64,000 bases of DNA from Mycolicibacterium sp. P1-18 (GTDB lineage Bacteria > Actinomycetota > Actinomycetes > Mycobacteriales > Mycobacteriaceae). Both the position numbers and the translations under genes were made by a program. The notes under the pieces are model-generated. The model saw nothing but the letters and a program-made list of their open reading frames with translations. It made no database searches and was not told the DNA's origin. Every line of letters starts with the position of its first letter. Position 1 is the stretch's first letter. The DNA lies in NCBI RefSeq assembly GCF_008329535.1, contig NZ_NPKR01000015.1, forward strand, positions 62,001-126,000. Reading direction: 5' to 3'. This document shows, piece after piece, positions 46,783 through 55,792 of the stretch.

Positions 46783-48321
46783 CGCCTGGGCCTTCTCTCT
46801 CTGGTCCTTGTCGTCCTCCACGAGCAACAACGTCTCCTCGCTGCGGTTCATCAGCCTCAGCACCAGCGGCGCCAACAGCAGCAGGGCCATGCAGACGTAC
46901 ACGCCGATCGCCACCGGCTCGGTGAACAGGCTCCCCCACTCACCGCCGCCGAGCTGCAGGCTCTGCCGCAGCTGACGCTCGATGCGCGGCCCGAGGATCA
47001 CCCCGATGATCAACGGCAACACCGGCAGCCCGAAGCGCCGCATCATCAAGCCCAGGAGGCCGAAGACCAGCAGCAGCACCAGGTCGAGGGGCTGGATGTT
47101 CACGGCGAACGCACCGAGGGTCGCGAAGAAGAGGATGCCGGCGTAGAGATAGGGCCGCGGGGTGCGCAGCAGCTTCGCCCACAGGGGCGCCAACGGCAGG
47201 TTGAGCACCAGCAGCAGGAAGTTACCGATGAAGAGGCTGGCGATCAGCGTCCAGATCAGCAGCGGTTCCTTGTCGAACAGCGTGGGGCCGGGCTGGATGC
47301 CGTAGGACACGAACGCGGTCAGCATGACCGCGGCCGTCGCGTTGGTCGGCAGGCCCAGCGACAGCATCGGCACCAGGGTGCCTGCCGCCGAGGCGTTGTT
47401 CGCCGCCTCCGGACCCGCGACGCCCTCGATGGCGCCCTTGCCGAACTCCTCGGGATGCTTGGAGAGCTTCTTCTCGGTGATGTAGGAGAGGAAGGTCGGC
47501 AGCTCGGCGCCGCCCGCAGGCAGCGCACCGAACGGGAAGCCGTACGCCGTGCCGCGCAGCCACGGCTTCCACGACCGCCGCCAGTCGCTCTTGGCCATCC
47601 AGGGGCGGCCGACCGGGATGACCTCGGCGGGCTTCTGCCGCAGGTGCGCGGCGACCCAGAGCGCCTCGCCGAGGGCGAAGATCGCCACCGCGATGACGAC
47701 GATGTCGATGCCGTCCGACAGCTGGGGCAGGCCGAACGTCGCCCGCGCCTGCCCGGTCAGGGAGTCGATGCCCACCAACCCGATCGCCAGCCCGAGGAAC
47801 AGCGAGATGCTGCCGCGCAGCTTCGACGAGCCGAGCACGGCCGTCACCGCCACCAGGGCGAACAACATGATCGCGAGATACGACGGCGCGCCGAGGGTGA
47901 CCGCGAAGCGCGAGATCGCCGGGGCGAAGAGCGCCAGCAGCACCGTGCCGATGGTGCCCGCGACGAACGACCCGATGGCCGCCGTCGCCAGCGCCTGCGC
48001 GGCTCTGCCCGCCTTGGCCATCTTGTTGCCCTCGATCGCGGTGATCACCGACGACGACTCACCTGGCGTGTTCAACAGAATCGAGGTGGTCGACCCGCCG
48101 TACATGCCGCCGTAGAAGATGCCGGCGAACATGATGAACGCCGCGCTGGGGCTGACGTTGTAGGTGATGGGCAGCAGCAGCGCCACCGTCATCGCGGGCC
48201 CGATGCCGGGCAGGACGCCGACCGCGGTGCCCAGGAGCACACCGATGCAGGCGTAGAGCAGATTCATCGGCGTGGCGGCCTGCTCGAAGCCCTGAAGCAG
48301 CCAGCCCAGGTTGTCCAACAT
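46780..48321 (-). CDS. tctA: TctA-family large membrane subunit of tripartite tricarboxylate transporter
   Basis: 513 residues from ATG at 48321, overlapping the tctB stop. About 11-12 membrane segments. Signature stretches: GTAVGVLPGIGPAMTVALLLP, FYGGMYGGSTTSILLNTPGESSS, and the second-half repeat FGALPAGGAELPTFLSY with GVAGPEAANNASAAGTLVPMLSLGLP. The C-terminus is charged (EEDDKDQREKAQA-like). With TctB and the binding protein TctC it imports citrate or related carboxylates using an ion gradient. The substrate is not fixed by sequence. Confidence 0.96.
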   Translation of the reverse strand: MLDNLGWLLQGFEQAATPMNLLYACIGVLLGTAVGVLPGIGPAMTVALLLPITYNVSPSAAFIMFAGIFYGGMYGGSTTSILLNTPGESSSVITAIEGNKMAKAGRAAQALATAAIGSFVAGTIGTVLLALFAPAISRFAVTLGAPSYLAIMLFALVAVTAVLGSSKLRGSISLFLGLAIGLVGIDSLTGQARATFGLPQLSDGIDIVVIAVAIFALGEALWVAAHLRQKPAEVIPVGRPWMAKSDWRRSWKPWLRGTAYGFPFGALPAGGAELPTFLSYITEKKLSKHPEEFGKGAIEGVAGPEAANNASAAGTLVPMLSLGLPTNATAAVMLTAFVSYGIQPGPTLFDKEPLLIWTLIASLFIGNFLLLVLNLPLAPLWAKLLRTPRPYLYAGILFFATLGAFAVNIQPLDLVLLLVFGLLGLMMRRFGLPVLPLIIGVILGPRIERQLRQSLQLGGGEWGSLFTEPVAIGVYVCMALLLLAPLVLRLMNRSEETLLLVEDDKDQREKAQA

Positions 48322-48848
48322 CAGAGAATCCCATCCAGAATGCCTGCGGGCAGCGGAATTCCGAGCCCCGAGTAGAACGCGTAGAAGCTTGCGGTGCTGA
48401 GCACCGCGCCGATCACGATGTTGCGGACGTAGTGCTTGCTGCCCAGGACCGTGGCGCACGCGGCGAACATCAACGCCCCGGTGATCGCCCAGCCCAGCGG
48501 CATGACGAGGAGGATCGTGGCGACGAAGATCGCCACCAGCAGGCCGACGGTGCGCCAGTCGCTGGGCAGATCGGGGTCGATGTCCTCCCCCGCGTCTGCC
48601 TCGCCCTTGGATCCGCGGGGGATGGCTATCGCCAGGATGACCGCCAGCACCAGCAGCCCGACTCCGACGATCATCGGGAACAGCCGTGGCCCAACGGGAT
48701 CCACCTTCGCGAAACCGCTGGGCAGGTTCAGCGCGTCGTAGACGAGGAAGGCGCCGACCAACACCAGCACCGCACACACCAGGTACTGCGCCCGGTCGAC
48801 GGACCGCTCCACCGGCTTCTCGATCGGCTTCTCGATCGGCTCGGTCAT
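48321..48848 (-). CDS. tctB: TctB-family small membrane subunit
   Basis: 175 residues, four hydrophobic segments (about 22-42, 60-82, 98-135, 145-165). The hydrophilic N-terminus carries a short EKPIEKPVE repeat. PVGPRLFPMIVG is typical of TctB. Its start overlaps the tctC stop (ATGA) and its stop overlaps the tctA start, so all three subunits are translationally coupled. Confidence 0.93.
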   Translation of the reverse strand: MTEPIEKPIEKPVERSVDRAQYLVCAVLVLVGAFLVYDALNLPSGFAKVDPVGPRLFPMIVGVGLLVLAVILAIAIPRGSKGEADAGEDIDPDLPSDWRTVGLLVAIFVATILLVMPLGWAITGALMFAACATVLGSKHYVRNIVIGAVLSTASFYAFYSGLGIPLPAGILDGIL

Positions 48849-49843
48849 AGCAGCCCCAGTTCGGTCAGCGTCGTGGAGACGCGCTGGTCTTGGTCCTTGA
48901 GGAACTGTTCGAACGGTGCTCCGGTCATGAACGCATCGCTCCAGCCGTTCTTCACCAGGGCCTCCTTCCAGGCGTCGGTGGCGTGCAGTTCTTCGAGCGT
49001 CTTCACCATCACGGCCTTGGACTCCTCCGAGATGTCCGGCGGCGCCAGGACGCCGCGCCAGTTGGTGAAGGTGAGGTTGATGCCGGCTTCCTTCAGCGTC
49101 GGCGCGTCGACGCCCTCGACGCGCTTGTCACCGGAGACGGCCAGCACCCGGACCTGGCCTGCCTCGATCTGGTCGACGTACTCGCCGAGACCCGAGGTGC
49201 CCGCCGCGATCTTCTGCCCGAGCAGCGCGGTCAGGAGGTCGCCGCCGCCGTCGTAGGAGACGAAGTTGACCTTCTTGGGGTCGACGCCCACGGCGCGTGC
49301 GGTCTCCATCGGGAACAGGTGGTCGGGACCGCCCGGCGAGGAACCGCCGCCGATGGTGACCTTCGCCGGGTCGGCCTTCCACGCGGCGACGAAGTCGTTG
49401 ACCGTCTTGAAGGGCGAGTTCGCCGGGACGAGGATGCCCTCTTGTTCCTCGACGACCTTGGCCAGCGCGGTGGCGTTGGTGGCCAGCGCCGAGGACCCGT
49501 TGGTGTACACCGCGCCGACGACGCCGAGCCCCATCATCATCATGAGGTCGCCGTTGCCCTTCTCGTTCATCAGCCGGGCCATGGCCACGGTGCCGCCGGC
49601 TCCGATGACGTTGAAGACCTCGACGCGACCGGTGATGTCGTCGTCCTCCATGATCTTCACGGCGGTGCGGGCGGTCAGGTCGTAGCCGCCGCCGGGGCTG
49701 TTGGGCACCATCATCCGCAGCCGGTGCAGGCCGGAGTCGTCGTTGCCGCGCGTCACCCCGCAGCCCGTTGCGAACGCGGCGGCGAGCGCGAGGCTGATCA
49801 GGAACGCCAGGATGCGGGTCGTTCTCGGAGGTCGTGCTCTCAT
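48845..49843 (-). CDS. tctC: TctC-family substrate-binding lipoprotein
   Basis: 332 residues from ATG at 49843. Signal peptide ILAFLISLALAAAFATGC with lipobox; the mature protein would be tethered outside the membrane. Binding-protein features: MVPNSPGGGYDLTARTAV near residue 45, IGAGGTVAMARLM, ITIGGGSSPGGPDHL-like and GQVRVLAVSGDKR. It captures the carboxylate for TctAB. Divergent from the sensor kinase gene, with 86 bp between. Confidence 0.95.
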   Translation of the reverse strand: MRARPPRTTRILAFLISLALAAAFATGCGVTRGNDDSGLHRLRMMVPNSPGGGYDLTARTAVKIMEDDDITGRVEVFNVIGAGGTVAMARLMNEKGNGDLMMMMGLGVVGAVYTNGSSALATNATALAKVVEEQEGILVPANSPFKTVNDFVAAWKADPAKVTIGGGSSPGGPDHLFPMETARAVGVDPKKVNFVSYDGGGDLLTALLGQKIAAGTSGLGEYVDQIEAGQVRVLAVSGDKRVEGVDAPTLKEAGINLTFTNWRGVLAPPDISEESKAVMVKTLEELHATDAWKEALVKNGWSDAFMTGAPFEQFLKDQDQRVSTTLTELGLL

Positions 49844-49895
49844 AGGGTCGTCCCAGTTCGCTTGAGTGTGATGCTCAGCAATACTGGACGCCGAG

Positions 49896-49909
49896 GTGAC
49901 ACAGGTCAC
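49896..49909. promoter_or_regulatory. palindrome GTGAC-n4-GTCAC in the tctC/citA divergent promoter
   Basis: The 5-bp arms flank ACAG and lie 53 bp upstream of tctC and about 20-40 bp upstream of the kinase starts. It is a good candidate operator for the neighbouring response regulator or for a CRP/GlnR-type factor; nothing in the sequence decides. Confidence 0.45.
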
Positions 49910-49929
49910 TCTTAGGGACGCAAAGGAAG

Positions 49930-51600
49930 TTGTGGTCGTTGCGATCACCTGTGAGACGTTTGGGGCGACGCGCCACGTCGGCCCGCGCCGACGGAGGCGC
50001 GCGTAGCACGCGCAGCCTCGCCGGCGAGTTCCTCATCTTCCAACTGGTGGTCGTCGCCATCGTGCTCGTGGCCGTCGCGGCGGTGTCGGTCGCCCAGTCC
50101 ACCGACGAGTTCCGCGACGTCCGTGGGCAGCGGATGATCGCGGTGGCCGAGAATCTGGCGTCGACGCCGATCGTCCGGGATCGGTTCGCCGACCCGTTCG
50201 CCGCACGGATCCTGGCCCCCGACGTCGACCGCGCCGTCGCACTCTCCGGCGCCGAACTCGCCGAGATCACCGACCCCACGGGAACCGTCCGGGTGTCGAC
50301 GGACCCGTCGCGCATCGGGCGCCGCCTGGACCTCGCCGGCAGCGGCGCCGTCGATGGTCGGGCCTGGTTCGGCGACCTCGACGTCGACGGCGTGCACAGC
50401 CTGGCCGGCCAGGTTCCCATCAACGACATCAACGGGGTCGTGCTGGCCGTGGTGTCGGTCTCGGAGCGCTACCCCTCGGTGTGGCAGCTCCTCGGCGGCG
50501 CGGGCGAACGCCTACTGGTCTACCTCGGCCTCGGCGCTGCCCTGGGCGCGATGGCGTCGTGGCTCCTGTCGCGGCGCATCAAGCGCCAGACCGGCGGGCT
50601 GGAGATCGCCGAGATCGCCGGCCTCGCCGATCATCGAGAAGCGTTGCTGCACAGCCTTCGCGAAGGCGTGGTGGCCGTCGACGACGATGGCGTCATCACG
50701 GTGCTCAACGACAGTGCGCAGGTGCTGCTGGACGTGACCGAGGATGCCGTGGGGCGCCGGGTCGACGAGGTCGACCTGGACCCGGCGGTCACCGACTTCC
50801 TGCTGTCCGGCGGCGACGGGCGGGCCGCCCAGTCCGACGTCGTGATCGTGACGCGGACCCGGGTGCTGGCGCTCAACCGCCGCTCGGCCACCAGCCAGGG
50901 CAAGCGGATCGGCACGGTCACCACCATGCGCGACAGCACCGAACTGGCGTCCATGCAGGGCCAGCTGTCCTCGCACAAGAGCGTGACCGACACCCTGCGG
51001 GCCCAGACCCACGAGTTCGCCAACCAGCTGCACACCATCTCGGGTCTGGTCCAGCTCGGCGAATACGACTCCGTGCACGACTTCGTCGGCGCCCTGACCC
51101 GCCGCCGTGCCGAGATCAGCGACGCCGTGACCCAACTCGTCTCCGACCCCGCCGTCGCCGCGCTGCTGATCGCGAAGACGTCCCTGGCCGCCGAGAGCGG
51201 TGTCGCGCTGACCATCGACGGCGACTCGCACCTGTCTGCACTGGACCCCGCGCTCTCGACCGACGTGATCACCCTGCTGGGTAACCTCATCGACAACGCG
51301 GTCGACGTGTCCGAGGGTTCGCCCGCGGCACGGGTGACCGTCCACCTCGACGACGCCGAAGGGATGACCGTGTCCGTGACCGACTCGGGACCCGGTGTGC
51401 CCGAACACCTTCGGGAGGAAATCTTCGCACGGGGCGTCACGTCCAAACCCGACGTGCCGGGCGGGCGCGGGATCGGCCTGGCGCTGGTCCGGCTGGTGAG
51501 CGCCCAGCTCGGCGGCACGGTCGACGTGACCGACGCCCCGTCCGGAGGGGCGCGCTTCACGGTGTGCCTTCCGCCGGCCCGGTTGGCCGAACATGCGTGA
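49930..51600 (+). CDS. CitA/DcuS-family sensor histidine kinase
   Basis: 556 residues if started at the TTG at 49930. TTG at 49939 or GTG at 49951 are alternatives; AAGGAAG (49923-49929) favours 49939 by spacing. Two membrane segments (about 35-55 and 195-215) bracket a PAS-like periplasmic sensor with TDPTGTVRVSTDPSRIG and PINDINGVVLAVVSV, as in citrate/C4-dicarboxylate sensors. Then a cytoplasmic PAS, the H-box THEFANQLHTISGL and ATPase motifs IDNAVDVSE, DSGPGVP and GGRGIGLALV. Its position beside tctCBA makes it the likely tricarboxylate sensor. Confidence 0.93.
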   Translation: MWSLRSPVRRLGRRATSARADGGARSTRSLAGEFLIFQLVVVAIVLVAVAAVSVAQSTDEFRDVRGQRMIAVAENLASTPIVRDRFADPFAARILAPDVDRAVALSGAELAEITDPTGTVRVSTDPSRIGRRLDLAGSGAVDGRAWFGDLDVDGVHSLAGQVPINDINGVVLAVVSVSERYPSVWQLLGGAGERLLVYLGLGAALGAMASWLLSRRIKRQTGGLEIAEIAGLADHREALLHSLREGVVAVDDDGVITVLNDSAQVLLDVTEDAVGRRVDEVDLDPAVTDFLLSGGDGRAAQSDVVIVTRTRVLALNRRSATSQGKRIGTVTTMRDSTELASMQGQLSSHKSVTDTLRAQTHEFANQLHTISGLVQLGEYDSVHDFVGALTRRRAEISDAVTQLVSDPAVAALLIAKTSLAAESGVALTIDGDSHLSALDPALSTDVITLLGNLIDNAVDVSEGSPAARVTVHLDDAEGMTVSVTDSGPGVPEHLREEIFARGVTSKPDVPGGRGIGLALVRLVSAQLGGTVDVTDAPSGGARFTVCLPPARLAEHA

Positions 51601-52273
51601 GGTGCTCGTCGTCGACGACGACTTCATGGTCGCCGAGATCCACCGCAAGTTCGTCGACCGCGTCGACGGATTCACCACGGTGGGCGCCGCGCGTACCGGG
51701 GCCGAAGCCCTCGAGCTGGCCGCCGCCCTGCACCCGGACCTCATCCTGCTCGACGTCTACCTGCCCGACATGACGGGACTCGAGGTGCTGAAGCGGCTGC
51801 GGTCGGCCGGCGACCCCGTCGGCGTCATCATGATCACCGCGGCCCGCGAACTGGACACCGTCAGCGGGGCGCTCGACGGCGGGGCGGCCGACTACCTGAT
51901 CAAGCCGTTCGAGTTTCCGCAGCTGCAAGCCAAGCTGGAGGCCTTCGCCGCGCGGGCCGAGGCGCTGTCGTCGGCGGCCGGCGCCGACCAATCGCTGATC
52001 GACTCGCTGTTCGGCAGCCAGGGCGGCGCCCCGACCGTCGCCGACGACGCCCTGCCCAAGGGTCTCGGGAAGGTGACCGGGCAGCTGGTGCTCGACGCCG
52101 CCCGCACCGCCGGTGAGGTGTCCTCGGCGGAATGCGCTGAGCTGGTGGGCATCTCGAGGGTCAGCGCACGCCGGTACCTGGAGCACTTCCTGGGCGTCGG
52201 CGCCCTCGAACTGCGTCTTCAGTACGGCGCGGGCAGGCCCGAGCGCCGCTATCGGGCGCGCCACGCAGAATAG
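51593..52273 (+). CDS. CitB/DcuR-family response regulator
   Basis: 226 residues; ATG overlaps the kinase stop by 8 bp, so it is the cognate partner. The receiver domain has VVDDDFMVAEIH and the phospho-acceptor Asp in LLDVYLPDM (about residue 54), with Lys in YLIKPFEFPQL. The output domain (about 150-226) has the YTL-type HTH of this family with SSAECAELVGISRVSARRYLEHF. Predicted to activate tctCBA from the divergent promoter. Confidence 0.94.
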   Translation: MREVLVVDDDFMVAEIHRKFVDRVDGFTTVGAARTGAEALELAAALHPDLILLDVYLPDMTGLEVLKRLRSAGDPVGVIMITAARELDTVSGALDGGAADYLIKPFEFPQLQAKLEAFAARAEALSSAAGADQSLIDSLFGSQGGAPTVADDALPKGLGKVTGQLVLDAARTAGEVSSAECAELVGISRVSARRYLEHFLGVGALELRLQYGAGRPERRYRARHAE

Positions 52274-52277
52274 GGTC

Positions 52278-52976
52278 ATGGACGCAGCAGTCGAGCAATC
52301 CCGAGTCGACGGTCTTCGCGACGCCGAACGCAAGGCCCGCACCCTCTTCGACGAGGTGGTGGCCCGCGGGCTGATCGTGCCCGGCGTCGGCGAACGCGAG
52401 CTCAGCGACCAGATCCGTGAACTCGCCGACGAACTGCTCGGGGTCAGGAAGTTCTGGCACAAGCGCATCGTGCGCGCCGGCGCCAACACCCTCGAGCCCT
52501 ACGCCGAGAACCCGCCGGAACGCGTCGTCGAGGCCGACGACATCGTGTTCCTCGACTTCGGGCCCATCCTGGCCGAGTGGGAGGCCGACTTCGGCCGAAC
52601 CTACGTCCTGGGCGACGACCCCGCCAAGCACCGGCTCGCCGACGACCTCCCGCGAATCTGGGAGGCCGGCCGGACGTACTTCGAGGCGCACCCCGACGTC
52701 ACCGGGGCGCAGCTGCACGCCCACGTGCTGCGACTGATTCGCGACGCCGGGTGGGACCACGTCGGAGAGCACGTCGGCCATCTGGTCGGGGAGTTCCCGC
52801 ACGTGCGCATCAGCGGCGAGAAGATGGCGAGCTACATCGCCCCGGCCAATCCCGATCCCATGCGCCGCACCGACGCGAAGGGGCAGGAGTGCCACTGGAT
52901 CCTCGAGGTACACCTCGTCGACCGGCACGGTGGCTTCGGCGGATTCTTCGAGCAACTCCTCGACATTCCCTCCTAG
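52278..52976 (+). CDS. M24-family peptidase-like protein
   Basis: 232 residues from ATG at 52278. The pita-bread-fold metal ligands of M24 enzymes are partly visible: Asp in IVFLDFGPILAEWEADFGRT (two aspartates), His in HVGEHVGHLVGEFPHV, and acidic ECHWILEVHLVD near the end. It resembles short creatinase/aminopeptidase P-like proteins lacking an N-terminal domain. Substrate unknown. Five bases after the response regulator, so probably co-transcribed with the two-component genes. Confidence 0.8.
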   Translation: MDAAVEQSRVDGLRDAERKARTLFDEVVARGLIVPGVGERELSDQIRELADELLGVRKFWHKRIVRAGANTLEPYAENPPERVVEADDIVFLDFGPILAEWEADFGRTYVLGDDPAKHRLADDLPRIWEAGRTYFEAHPDVTGAQLHAHVLRLIRDAGWDHVGEHVGHLVGEFPHVRISGEKMASYIAPANPDPMRRTDAKGQECHWILEVHLVDRHGGFGGFFEQLLDIPS

Positions 52977-53025
52977 CCGAAGGTCGCCACCTGCGAAGTA
53001 GGGCCCTCACCCGTATCCTTCAGCG

Positions 53026-53727
53026 GTGGCGAAGACGGTGCTGTTCCTCTACAACGATCCCACTGCGCCGGAGGCGATGCTGGGAGACGCGTTCACCGAA
53101 TGTGGTTACGACGTCGCGACATTCGAGGTCGTGACCGCCGCCCAGGCCGCCGAGCCGTCGTTCGACGCGACGATGCCGGACCCCACCGACTACGACGTGG
53201 TGGTCCCCCTCGGCTCCCGGTGGGGAGTCAACGACGGGTTCGCGTGGATGGAGTCGGAAGCGGCCATGGTGCGGGACGCGCACGCGGCGGGCGTCCCGAT
53301 GCTCGGGGTCTGCTTCGGCGGGCAGCTCATCGCCCACGCGCTGGGCGGCTCGGTGACCCGCTCCCCCGCCCCGGAGGTCGGCTGGTTCGACGTCGACGCC
53401 TCGCGGACCGAACTGGTGCCCGGCGGACCGTGGTTCGAGTGGCACTTCGACCGGTTCACCGTGCCGGCGGGGGCCGTGGAGATCGCCAGGAACTCCAACG
53501 CCTCCCAGGCGTTCGTCATCGGCGCCACGATGGGCCTGCAGTTCCACCCGGAGGTCGACGAGGGCCTGCTGGAGATGTGGCTCGCCGGCGACGGCGCCAC
53601 CGAACTCGCCGCCCTGGGGCTCGACGCCGACCGGTTGCGCACCGCCACCCGGGCCGAGCTGGAGAGCGCCACCAAGCGGGTGCACGCGCTGGTCAGGGCC
53701 TTCGTCGACGGGGTCGCTCAGGCCTGA
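53026..53727 (+). CDS. class I glutamine amidotransferase-like protein
   Basis: 233 residues from GTG at 53026. Nucleophile elbow LGVCFGGQLIAHALGG (Cys near 95) and LQFHPEVDEG (His-Pro-Glu, about 176) complete the triad. The N-terminus TVLFLYNDPTAPEAM and loop VPLGSRWGVNDG differ from GuaA/TrpG, so it is a stand-alone GATase-like protein of the kind that hydrolyses gamma-glutamyl compounds. No synthase partner nearby. Confidence 0.88.
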   Translation: MAKTVLFLYNDPTAPEAMLGDAFTECGYDVATFEVVTAAQAAEPSFDATMPDPTDYDVVVPLGSRWGVNDGFAWMESEAAMVRDAHAAGVPMLGVCFGGQLIAHALGGSVTRSPAPEVGWFDVDASRTELVPGGPWFEWHFDRFTVPAGAVEIARNSNASQAFVIGATMGLQFHPEVDEGLLEMWLAGDGATELAALGLDADRLRTATRAELESATKRVHALVRAFVDGVAQA

Positions 53728-55082
53728 GCGTGCCCCAGCTGGTGGGCCAGCGCGTCGCCGACCAACGGCTGACGGAACCGGTGGCCCGCCTTCTGCAGCT
53801 TGACGGGGAGCACCCGCTGATTGGCCTCGGCCAGTTCGCGCGCGCCCTGGCTGCCCAGCAGCAGCCGCGGGCCGAATGCCGGTACCGGAAGGAGCGCGGG
53901 GCGGTGCATGGTCCCGGCCAGCGCCGCGGTGTACTCCACGTTGCGCACCGGGTTCGGCGCCACCGCGTTGACCGGCCCGCTGAGGCTCCCGTCGTAGAGC
54001 GCGCGGTAGTACACGTCGACGAGGTCGTCGATGCCGATCCAGGACAGCCACTGCTTCCCGCTGCCCAGCCGGCCACCCAGCCCCGCGGCGAACAGCGGCC
54101 GCATCAGCTTGAGGGTGCCGCCGCGAGCGGCCTGCACGATGCCGGTGCGCACCGCCACCACGCGGCGCCCGGCCTCGGCGGCGGGTGCGGTCGCGGCCTC
54201 CCAGTCGGCGACCACGTCGGCCAGGAAGCCGTCGCCGCGCGAGCTGTCCTCGTCGAGCGGGGTGTCGCCGCGGTCGTAACCGTAGAAGCCGATCGCCGAG
54301 GCGGTCACGAACGTCTTCGGCCCGCCCGCGCGGGCCGCCACCTCGGCCAATTTGCGGGTCGGCTCGATGCGGCTGTCACGGATCGCCGCGCGGTGGGAGT
54401 CGGTGAACCGGCCGGCGATCGACGTGCCGGCCAGGTGCACCACCGCGGCGGTGCCGTCCAGCAGGTCCGCGGCGGGCGCGTCGGGATCCCACCGGCGCTC
54501 GTCCGCACCGGTCGGGGCATGCCGGACCAAGCGGATCACCCGGTGACCGCCGCTGGTCAGCAGGGCCGTCAACGCCGAGCCGACCAGACCGGACGCTCCG
54601 GTGACGGCGACGGTGACCGATCCCAGGCCGGCCGCGGCGGCATCCCGGTGGGCGTCGAGGTCGTCGGCCAGTTGGCGGTGGCGGTACACGAAGGTGGACC
54701 GGAGGGCAGCCGCGGGGACCGGCGCCTCGACGCGGTCGTGCACCCGGGTGGCGTCGGGCCCCTCGGCGCTGAACTCGTGGGTGTGCCGCCACGTGCCGAT
54801 GATTCTCGGGGGCCACGACCGGACGCCGTCCGACGACAACTGGTCGACGAAGCGGTGCGGCGGGTCGTAGGCGGCGGCCTCGTGCTGCGCCACCCAGCGC
54901 AGACCGGCGGGCAAGCCGAGCACCGCGCGCCCGTCGGCCACCGACGTGGTCTCGGCCACCACCGTCATCGGCTGCCAGGGCGGCACCAGCCGCGGCATGG
55001 CACCCGGCCGGGTGTGCCAGGCAAAGACCTCGTCCAACGGATGGTCGACCACGCTCTCGAACTCGATGCCCACGACATCCAT
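53718..55082 (-). CDS. SRPBCC-SDR39U1 fusion (TIGR01777-type epimerase), Rv2216-like
   Basis: 454 residues from ATG at 55082. The N-terminal SRPBCC/START-like domain (about 1-150) has FESVVDHPLDEVFAWHTRPGAM. The NAD(P)-binding domain starts at VTVAVTGASGLVGSAL near 158, then DGTAAVVHLAGTSIAG, TASAIGFYG and the DUF1731 C-terminus QRVLPVKLQKAGHRFRQP. It is an extended-SDR of the cell-division-inhibitor SulA-like group; function unknown. The 3' end overlaps the amidotransferase gene by 10 bp. Confidence 0.88.
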   Translation of the reverse strand: MDVVGIEFESVVDHPLDEVFAWHTRPGAMPRLVPPWQPMTVVAETTSVADGRAVLGLPAGLRWVAQHEAAAYDPPHRFVDQLSSDGVRSWPPRIIGTWRHTHEFSAEGPDATRVHDRVEAPVPAAALRSTFVYRHRQLADDLDAHRDAAAAGLGSVTVAVTGASGLVGSALTALLTSGGHRVIRLVRHAPTGADERRWDPDAPAADLLDGTAAVVHLAGTSIAGRFTDSHRAAIRDSRIEPTRKLAEVAARAGGPKTFVTASAIGFYGYDRGDTPLDEDSSRGDGFLADVVADWEAATAPAAEAGRRVVAVRTGIVQAARGGTLKLMRPLFAAGLGGRLGSGKQWLSWIGIDDLVDVYYRALYDGSLSGPVNAVAPNPVRNVEYTAALAGTMHRPALLPVPAFGPRLLLGSQGARELAEANQRVLPVKLQKAGHRFRQPLVGDALAHQLGHAQA

Positions 55083-55144
55083 TCGTAGCTGCCCCGGTCG
55101 CGGATTGCACGCCCGACCCACGGCCACGGGCCTACGATGCCGAC

Positions 55145-55792
55145 ATCTGGCCATCAGCAGAACGCACGTTCGGGGACCGCCGCGGGGCGGGCAGAGTCCT
55201 CGGCGACCTGCTGGCCGACCGCTGCGCCGGCTGTGACGTGGTGGTCCTCGGCCTGGCCCGAGGTGGCGTGCCGGTCGGTGCCGAGGTCGCCGCGCGACTC
55301 GGGGCCGAGCTCGACGCCTTCGTGGTCCGCAAGCTCGGCGCGCCGCAGTCGCCCGAGTTGGCGATGGGCGCGATCGCCAGCGGTGGCGGCATCGTGGTCA
55401 ACGACCACCTGGTGTCTCGTCTGGGCATCACCGCCGCCGAATTGCGGGACGTGGTGGAGGCCGAGACGCGGGAACTGGCGCGGCGCGAGGTGGCCTATCG
55501 CGGCCAGACTCCGCCGCCACGGCTGGCGAACCGGACGGTGGTGCTCGTCGACGACGGCATCGCGACGGGGGCGACCATGCTGGCCGCGCTACGTGCGGTG
55601 CGGACCGCCGGGCCGACGCAGGTGATCGTGGCGGTTCCGGTGGGACCGCGGTCGGCGTTCGACCTGTTGCGCGCAGAGAGCGACGACGTCGTGGTCGCGG
55701 CGGTGCCCAAGCGGTTCGACGCCGTCGGGCAGGCGTACGAGGACTTCCGTCAGGTCACCGACGACGAAGTGCGGGAGGCGCTGAAACGCTAG
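55145..55792 (+). CDS. phosphoribosyltransferase-family protein, start uncertain, Rv2143-like
   Basis: PRPP-binding motif VVLVDDGIATGATML, plus GLARGGVPVGAEVA and FVVRKLGAPQSPELAMGA, typical of PRTase-domain proteins. The first GTG at 55238 gives 184 residues, but the frame upstream encodes the expected N-terminus (RTFGDRRGAGRVLGDLL) with no ATG, GTG or TTG. I mark the ATC at 55145 as a provisional start; a TACGAT -10-like hexamer ends 6 bp before it. Alternatively the gene is frameshifted: the ATG at 55137 is in another frame. Substrate unknown. Confidence 0.75.
   Translation: MWPSAERTFGDRRGAGRVLGDLLADRCAGCDVVVLGLARGGVPVGAEVAARLGAELDAFVVRKLGAPQSPELAMGAIASGGGIVVNDHLVSRLGITAAELRDVVEAETRELARREVAYRGQTPPPRLANRTVVLVDDGIATGATMLAALRAVRTAGPTQVIVAVPVGPRSAFDLLRAESDDVVVAAVPKRFDAVGQAYEDFRQVTDDEVREALKR

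Noticed and set aside
46682..46939. Minus-strand 85-codon frame with TDERLREEPTG repeats
   Set aside because: It is a product of the 33-bp tandem repeat being a multiple of three, and it overlaps the end of tctA in another frame.
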